A stretch of DNA of 64,000 nt. It comes from Elephas maximus indicus. Lineage: Eukaryota; Chordata; Mammalia; Proboscidea; Elephantidae. The stretch covers positions 102,624,480 through 102,688,479 of the forward strand of contig NC_064825.1 in assembly GCF_024166365.1 (NCBI RefSeq), in the 5' to 3' direction. A model generated the notes under the pieces. It had not been told where the DNA came from and searched no databases. It worked only from the letters and a program-made list of their open reading frames with translations. The translations under genes were made by a program, and so were the position numbers. Within the stretch, counting starts at the first letter, position 1, and every line of letters begins with the position of its first letter. Positions 57,060 to 64,000 of the stretch are shown here, piece after piece.

Positions 57060-60000
57060 ATGGTGCAAAAAAAGAAGCTCTGTCCTCGGTTACTTGACTA
57101 TCTAGTGATCGTTGGGGCCAGGTAATCAAAAAGATTTATTTTTGTCTTGTTATCAGGGATAGCCACAAAATCTGCAATTATTCCCCTTCCTCATTACTGT
57201 GTCTTTTTGCATATCTTATCCTTCCTCTATTATTTTACCCTGATAGGAACAGTAGTGAAAACAACACAGTCAGGTGTACTGAGAGTATTGGCCTTGAGCA
57301 ATAGAGACAGCAAAACTCTGCTCTTAAGTAGGACCTTTGTGATCTTGAGCAAATATACTCTTTATTCTCCAGTTTCCTTACTTTGTAAAAAGGAAAAGTA
57401 CATTGTGCTCCGCTATCTACATGTTCTCTTTTGCTAATAGATCAGTTAATACACCTTGAAACGTGCTGTTAATTTTAAGGGGTTAGTGAAGTGCTACGGC
57501 TGCTAACCAAAGGGTCCGCAGTTCAAATCTGCCAGGTGCTTCTTGGAAACTCTATGGGGCAGTTCTACTCTGTCCTATAGGTTCGCTATGAGTCGGAATC
57601 GACTCGACGGCACTGGGTTAGTGATAATTTTATTGTAGCAATTTTCTATTCGTTTTAGGTTAGATGTCTCCATGACAGTGCAGACCTCATTTAGCCTACC
57701 AGCTAAATATGGCTAGCAGCACCTATGTTTTCCAAGGCTCTACAGTTAGATTACTTTATCTAAAATAGCATATTGAGCTTTATTTGTTGACTTTGGTTAA
57801 AATTTGAACACGCTTTCTATCCCTTCAGGCTGCTGAATTTGCTTTTATATTCTTCAGGCATCCGAGCAGTGACAGCGTGGCCCAGACTCCTGAACTGCTA
57901 CGGCGCTACCCTTTAGAGGATCATGCCGAGTTTCCGCTGCCCCCTGATGTGGTGTTCTTCTGCCAGCCAGAGGGCTGTCTGAGTGTTCGGCAGCGGCGCA
58001 TGAGCCTGAGGGATGATACATCTTTTGTCTTCACCCTCACTGACAAGGACACTGGAGTCACACGTTATGGCATCTGTGTTAACTTCTACCGCTCCTTCCA
58101 AAAGCGAATGCCTAAGGAAAAGGGGGAAGTTGGGGCAGGGTCCCGTGGGAAGGAAGGAACCCGTGCCACGTGTGTCTCCGAAGAGGCTGGCACTGAGAGC
58201 TCCGAGAGTGGCTCATCCCTGCAGCCTCCCAGTGCCGACTCCACCCCTGATGTGAACCAGTCTCCTCGGGGCAAGGGTCGGGCCAAGGGGGGAAGCCGTT
58301 CCCGCAACAGCACCCTGACGTCCCTGTGTGTGCTCAGCCACTATCCCTTCTTTTCCACCTTCCGAGAGTGTCTGTATACCCTCAAACGTCTGGTGGACTG
58401 CTGTAGCGAGCGACTTCTGGGGAAGAAGCTGGGCATTCCTCGAGGCATACAAAGGTGCAGTTTGCCACTGACCCTCAGAAGGGTCAGGTATAATTGGGCT
58501 TGAGGGGCTTAGAAAATTTCCTCAAGCCAGAGGTCTTTCAGACCTATTTAAGCAAGCTCCGTACTATTAGAGGGCAGCAGTGGCTCAGGGGTAGAATTCT
58601 CACCTTCCATGTGGGAGGTTCTCGGCCGGTGAAGCTCACGAGCAGCCACCGCTCATCTGTCAGCGGGGGCGTGCTTATTGCTATGATGCTGAACAGGTTT
58701 CAGCAGAACTTCCAGACTAAGGTGGACTAGGAAGAAAGGCCCGGTGGTCTGCTTCTGAAAATCATCCAGCGAAAACCCTCTGGATCACAGTAGTCTGATG
58801 TGTTACCAATCATGGGGATTGTGCAGGATCAGGCAGTGTTTCGTTCCTTTGTGCATGGGGTCGCCATGAGTTGGGGGCCCACTCGATGGCAGCTAACGAT
58901 ATATTTTTGTGTTAGTTCTTTCTTACTAAGGAAAAGATAGCTGCAGAGTTAGATCTCCTGCCATAATTTCATTTGAAGCAGTCCTGAGGAATTTGATGTT
59001 TCATGGTGGGTAGGACAAGAAGTCCTGCCATACATACATTATTAACACACTTATTCTTTGCCTTGTATATACCCTCTGATCCTATCTGAGCCCAAAGAGT
59101 AACTTTCACTAATGGTACTCCTTTTACAATTGTCATCATTCTACCCTTGTTGGCTATATTGGGTTGCAGTGGGGTATCAACTCCTGATGCTTATGTGTCT
59201 GTTTCCTGCTGGCTGCTCCTCAGGGACACCATGTGGCGCATCTTCACTGGATCATTGCTGGTGGAGGAGAAGTCAAGTGCCCTTCTGCATGACCTTCGAG
59301 AGATCGAGGCCTGGATCTATCGATTGCTGCGCTCTCCAGTACCTGTCTCTGGGCAGAAGCGAGTAGACATTGAGGTCCTACCCCAGGAGCTCCAGCCAGC
59401 TCTGACCTTTGCTCTGCCAGACCCCTCTCGATTCAACCTAGTGGATTTCCCATTGCACCTTCCCTTGGAACTTCTGGGTGTGGACGCCTGTCTTCAGGTG
59501 CTAACCTGCATCCTGTTAGAGCACAAGGTGAGAGGGCCAGCTTTCTAGGGGAAGGGCTTTGTCAGAGTAGAGGCTAGACCATGAGCTCTTTGAGGACAAG
59601 GACTGTGTCTTTTTCATCTCTTTGTCTCCAGGAGGAAACACAATGCCTGGTATACAGCAGGTGCTTAGTAGGTGTGGGCTGAATTTAGGTACTGGTATCA
59701 ACTCAACAGCAATGCGCTTTTTTTTTTTTTTTAAATCATGTGACATGTCTGTAGAGGGCTTGCTACTCCATTGAATTATCCCTAACTATACTGTTCTCAT
59801 TCTCTGGAAACACCAATAGTTCTGTTTCATTGAGCAGCCCTGGTGGCGCAGTGGTTAAAAGTACTTGGCTACAAAAAGTAGGCAGTTAAAACCTACCAGC
59901 CGCTCCATGGTTGAAAGATGTGGCAGTCTGCTTCTGTAAAGATTTACAGCCTTGGAGACCCTATGAGTTGCTATGAGTCAGAATTGACTCGATGGTAGTG

Positions 60001-63000
60001 GGTTTGACTGGTTTCTGTTTCAATGAGTGGCCCTGGAATGGGGGTACAAGAACTAGGACAGTGTCTTAGTCATCTAGTGCTGCTATAACAGAAATACGCA
60101 AGTGGATGGCTTCAACAAATAAGTTTATTCTCTCACAGTTTAGTAGGCTAGAAGTCCAAATTCAGGGTGTCAGCTCCAGGGGAAGGCTGTCTGTCTCTGT
60201 TGGCTCTGGAGGAAGGTCCTTGTTATCAGTCTTCCCCTGGACTAGGAGCTTCTTGGCATAGGGACCCTGGGTCCAAAGAACATGCTCTGCTCTTGGCACT
60301 ACTTTCTTGGTGATATGAGGTCCCCCAGTCTTTCTGCTTGTTTCTCTCTTTTATATCTCAAGAGAGATTGACTTAAGATACAACCTAATCTTATAAATTG
60401 AGTCCTGCCTCATTAAATAATCTGCCTCTACTCCTTCCTCATTAACATCATAGAGGTAGGATTTACAGCACATGGGAAAATCACATCAGATGACAAAATG
60501 GTGAACAATCACACAATACTGGGAATCGTGGCCTAGCCAAGTTGACACATATTTTTGGGGGACACAGTTCAATCCATGACATTCCACCCTTTGGCCCCCC
60601 ATCCTTGCTACATATAAAACATATTCACCTCATCATATCATAGCAAGAGTCTTAAATCAACTCCAAGTCTAAAATCCAAAAATTCCCCCTAATCTGTGAA
60701 ATCTAGAATATGAGTAATCTGCTTCCAGAGTACAATGGTGGAACAGCCATAAGCTAGACATTTCCATTACAAATGGAAGAAATTGAAGGGAAAGAAGGGA
60801 TAACAGGTACCAAGCAAGTCAGGAGAACACATTACATTAGCTCTCAAGTCTTGAAAATAATCATTCTCTGAGACTATTAATGCAGTGTCCCTGCCCTTCA
60901 GACTCTGAGCCACTCTCTGGATTCAGGGTGGAAGCTCCTCAACCCTGGGCTTCAGCTCCGCCTTCCAGGCCCACTGGAACGGCAATTCTGCTTCCTCACA
61001 TTTTGGTGGCCCCATTCTCCTAGTCCATCTGAGTGATAACTCTACCCCCTGGGCCCTGGCAGGCCCTGTTCTTTTGCCCCTTGGGCATGGCAGCCCTGAC
61101 CCCTCAGCTTTAGCAGTGGATCCAGCCCCATCCCGCTGCCACTCTTGAACAGCAGCCCCGCACTCCAGAAACGAGTTGGTAAAGATCTGACTCCTTGAAA
61201 TCCGGGAAGCTGTGGCCCCACTCTTTGAAGCCCTAGAGGCCATGGCTCCACCCTTTGTGACCTCTGAGGTTGTGACCCTACCCTTTGAGACTGAAGGCTG
61301 TTCTGCTTCCTGTGTTCCTTGTCTCTTCAGGTTCTGCTTCCTGGTTCCTTGGCCTCTCAGCCTGTCAGGCCTTGTCGCCCACATCTGCCCTTTTGGGGCA
61401 AGTGTTCCAAAGCTCTTTAGCTCCACTGATAAGTGCCTGGAGGCACCCCACTCCCTCAGTAAACTTCAACCAGAAGGCCCTCAGCTCTCTTGCTCCATGG
61501 TTGGGCAAGCCTAGCTTCACTGATAAGTGCCTGGAGGCACCCCACTCTGCCCGGAAACCTCCTGTGCAAAGGCACTCAGCTGTCTTACTCTGTGTGTCAG
61601 CTCCTATGCTGCCTTGCACTGGTCTGCTGCTGCTGTTTCTCTGCTACTGCCATTTCTCCGATGGCGCTTCTTGCAGTCTGCACCGTCTCCGATGTGACAG
61701 CTCTCCTCACTTCCTTCTGAGTCCCCACCAGAATTGTCTTTGATGTCCATAATTCCACCAGCAGTCTTTTCAAGGCATTTTAGGCTTTTACTATTAGGCA
61801 CTTTAAAGCTCTTCCAGCCTGTACTCATTCACAGTTTTAAAGCTGCTTCCACATTTCAGGTATCTGTTAGAGCAGCACCCCACTCTCCCAGTCCCAAATT
61901 CTGTCTTAGTTATCTAGTGGTGCTATAACAGAAATACCTCAAGTGGGTGGCTTCAACAGATAAGTTTCTTCTCTCACAGTCTAGTGGGCTAGAAGTCCAA
62001 ATTCAGGGTGTCAGCTCTAGGGGAAGGCTGTCTTTGTCCGTTGGCTCTGGAGGAATGTCCTTGTCATCAATCTTCCCTTGGACTAGGAGCTTCTCCATAC
62101 AGGGACCCCAGGTCCAAAGGACACACTCTGCTCCTGGTACTACTTTCTTGGTGGTATGAGGTCCCCTGGTCTCTCTTGCTTGTTTTTTTTATATCTCAAA
62201 AGAGATTGATTTAAGACACAATCTAATCTTGTAGATTGAGTCCTGCCTTATTAACATAACTGCCTCTAATCCTGCCTCATTAACGTCATAGAGATAGGAT
62301 TTACAACACATGGGAAAATCACATCAGATGACAAAATAGTGAACAGTCACACAACACTGGGAATCATGGCCGAGCCAAGCTGACACATATTTTTGGGGAA
62401 TGCAATTGAATCCATCACAGAAGGTAAGGGAGTGATTCCAGAAAGGGTTATTACTGTCCTCGGGTTGCAAGGTGGCAGGCACACTGGGGCATGGGGCAGT
62501 GATAATCGCGGAAACTAAGCTCCTGAAACTGTAGGCATGGTGAAATGGAAATGAAGTTGTGTTGGAAGCTATTTTTACAAAATCTTATTTTATGTTGTTG
62601 AGTGATCCTTATGATATGGCTGGCGGCAGGTGGTGCTACAGTCCCGAGACTACAACGCACTTTCTATGTCTGTGATGGCATTCGTGGCAATGATCTACCC
62701 CTTGGAGTATATGTTTCCTGTTATCCCACTGCTTCCCACCTGCATGGCATCGGCAGAGCAGGTGAGTCTCCAGGTGTCTTCTGATTTTGTCACCTCTATT
62801 TAAGTCAGTATTGGCCCCTAGTCTGTAATTATAACTTATTTGTTGGCAAAATCTGACCCGATGTGAACTGATTTGATGGCAAAACCTATGGTATTATTAG
62901 GATTTATTTATCATGGCTAATGATTATAGACTGCTGGCCCAAACCCCGCTGCAGGTGTTATATAATATGCACAATATGCACTGGGTTACTTTTCTAAAAT

Positions 63001-63269
63001 CTGAAACATTCTGAATTTTGAAACACATTTGGCCTCAAGGGTTTTGGAAAAGGGATTGTGCACCTGCATTTCCTTATCTAGAAAAATCCCGACTGGATAA
63101 GTGAGATTGATCATGATAGGTTTTATTCTCTGTTTCTTCTTTGTCCTTCCTACAGCTGCTCTTGGCTCCAACCCCATACATCATTGGGGTCCCTGCCAGC
63201 TTCTTCCTCTACAAACTGGACTTCAAAATGCCTGATGATGTATGGCTAGTGGATCTGGACAGCAGTAGG
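57060..63269 (+). CDS. MADD: MADD (DENN/MADD), N-terminal part; gene continues past the right edge
   Basis: Coding exons: 57060-57121, 57858-58454, 59224-59527, 62630-62761, 63156-63269. All are GT-AG and give 403 codons in frame; the last visible donor is at 63270. MADD is a cytosolic Rab3/Rab27 guanine-nucleotide exchange factor with a DENN module, and an adaptor for TNFR1 death-domain signalling. Visible here are the start MVQKKK, the upstream DENN region, a Ser/Gly-rich low-complexity insert (about residues 125-180, with SESGSS and a basic RGKGRAKGG run) and the start of the core DENN domain. The ATG context (AGGAACCATGG) is good and identical in reading to human. The main differences from human lie in the disordered insert, and residue 7 is L where human has F. 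The intron between exons 3 and 4 of the coding part carries a MaLR-type LTR element. The death-domain half lies outside the window. Confidence 0.96.
57478..57632 (+). mobile_element. AfroSINE, head-truncated
   Basis: Begins at GGGGTTAGTGAAGTGCTACGG; the tail GTCGGAATCGACTCGACGG is exact. Confidence 0.85.
58571..58905 (+). mobile_element. tRNA-Gly-headed SINE with RTE tail
   Basis: Same family as 43044: tRNA-Gly-like A box (TGGCTCAGGGG), RTE-like body (CTTCCAGACTAAGGTGGAC), and here also the RTE-type 3' end (GGGTCGCCATGAGTTGG). Confidence 0.75.
59833..60020 (+). mobile_element. AfroSINE (long form)
   Basis: CAGCCCTGGTGGCGCAGTGG head; GAATTGACTCGATGGTAGTG tail. Lies just left of the LTR element. 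Confidence 0.9.
60062..62419 (-). mobile_element. MaLR-like element with two LTRs (LTR-internal-LTR)
   Basis: LTRs at 60062-60581 and 61902-62419, internal part 60582-61901, all on the minus strand, in a MADD intron. Both LTRs have TG...CA ends and share sequence with the solo LTR at 40681. The internal part of about 1.3 kb is the size of a non-autonomous MaLR and shows no gag, pol or env I recognise. The LTRs differ at roughly one base in ten by eye over their first 170 bases, pointing to an insertion some tens of millions of years old. It is a fossil with many breaks. Target-site duplication is not clear. Confidence 0.7.
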
Positions 63270-63684
63270 GTGAGATTCTTGGCTGAGGCATGGCAGAGCC
63301 TGGAATAGGATTGGGTTTTGTTTTTCTAGATTACCCCCAGGAAGGGCTCCTAAGTTGGTGGGTGATTCCTATTGTGAGACTCATTGAAACCAAAATTTTA
63401 ATGCTACTTTTTACTTTACTGGCCAAACAGTAAGTTGTACAAAAAGACCCTTGGTTAGGACTCAAAGAATGGCAGGATTTAGTTTTGCCAAAATTAAATG
63501 CTCCCCCTGTACCCCATCCTCCAAGAGCAGTAGGGCAATTGTGGTTGTGGGACCATCACATATGTGTAGGTGATCTCCTAAAGGCTTTCCTGGGGATATG
63601 GTTTCCAGTATGAAACTGTCTTTTAGTGTAGACTTGTAAAAAAATTTCTGTTAACACTGCAGTGTGAGTAGATTCAGAGTTTGG

Positions 63685-63872
63685 TCCTGTTAAAACCTGC
63701 AACCCTATAGGACAGAGTAGAACTGCCCCATAGGATTTCCAAGGCTGTAAATGTTTATGGAAGCAGACTGCCACATCTTTCTCCCCCGAAGTGGCTGGGG
63801 GGTTCAAACTGTAGACCTTTCGGTTAGCAGGCAAGTGCTTAACCACTGCACCACGAGGGCTTCTTCCAAAGT
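63685..63872 (-). mobile_element. AfroSINE at the right edge
   Basis: Reverse long form, tail truncated; head AACCACTGCACCACGAGGGC. Confidence 0.9.
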
Positions 63873-64000
63873 TTGGTAGGAAGCCCTCTTATACAAGCAT
63901 ATATCATATATACATACACATTCCTTGTAAAGCTTTAGAAAATACAAATAAATATAAGGAAGGAAATAACTATAATCATATTATGTGGGTAGAGATAATC

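Noticed and set aside
61212-61743. Long frames inside the LTR element
   Set aside because: They lie in the internal part of a MaLR-like fossil and show no viral or host protein similarity I recognise.
1-64000. CRISPR array, prokaryotic operon or toxin system
   Set aside because: No regularly spaced repeats or bacterial-type genes; the window is a conserved mammalian gene cluster with interspersed repeats.

Overview
The window is mammalian nuclear DNA, almost certainly from an afrotherian and probably an elephant-like one. Evidence: intron-containing genes close to their human orthologues, about thirty copies of the tRNA-headed AfroSINE family, BovB-like RTE LINE copies sharing that SINE's 3' tail, and L1, L2, MIR and MaLR-type LTR fossils. 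There is no prokaryotic gene, CRISPR array or operon. Species is an inference; genes were recognised by recalling the human proteins, not by a database search.

Layout. 1-14560: gene-free, repeat-rich flank (L2 broken by RTE and L1 insertions, AfroSINEs, two LTRs, nested L1 3' ends). 14560-28840: DDB2 (+), ten coding exons, CpG-rich promoter. 29698-36765: ACP2 (-), eleven coding exons, tail-to-tail with DDB2. 36770-45230: ACP2/NR1H3 interval, with a GC-rich, ETS-bearing promoter next to ACP2 and a second CpG-rich block near 43.6-44.25 kb. 45231-51825: NR1H3 (+), nine coding exons. 52740-53930: MADD CpG island and likely first exon. 57060 to the right edge: first five coding exons of MADD (+), cut off by the window. 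The order DDB2-ACP2-NR1H3-MADD is that of human 11p11.2.

The four genes do unrelated jobs: UV-damage recognition, lysosomal phosphatase, oxysterol nuclear receptor, Rab GEF/death-domain adaptor. They share compact promoters and close ends rather than a pathway. All reconstructed splice sites are GT-AG and all three complete reading frames close in phase. ACP2 (423 aa) and NR1H3 (447 aa) match human length exactly. DDB2 is the exception: the codon where human DDB2 stops is CGA here, and the frame runs 37 codons further.

I found no new gene system. The most checkable observations are the DDB2 stop loss and the weakened p53-like site in its promoter, a near-perfect 95-bp-arm palindrome in ACP2 intron 1, an RTE element with a repeated 3' end inside one target-site duplication, two L1 tails at the same target sequence, and a tRNA-Gly-headed SINE whose body resembles the RTE 5' region.
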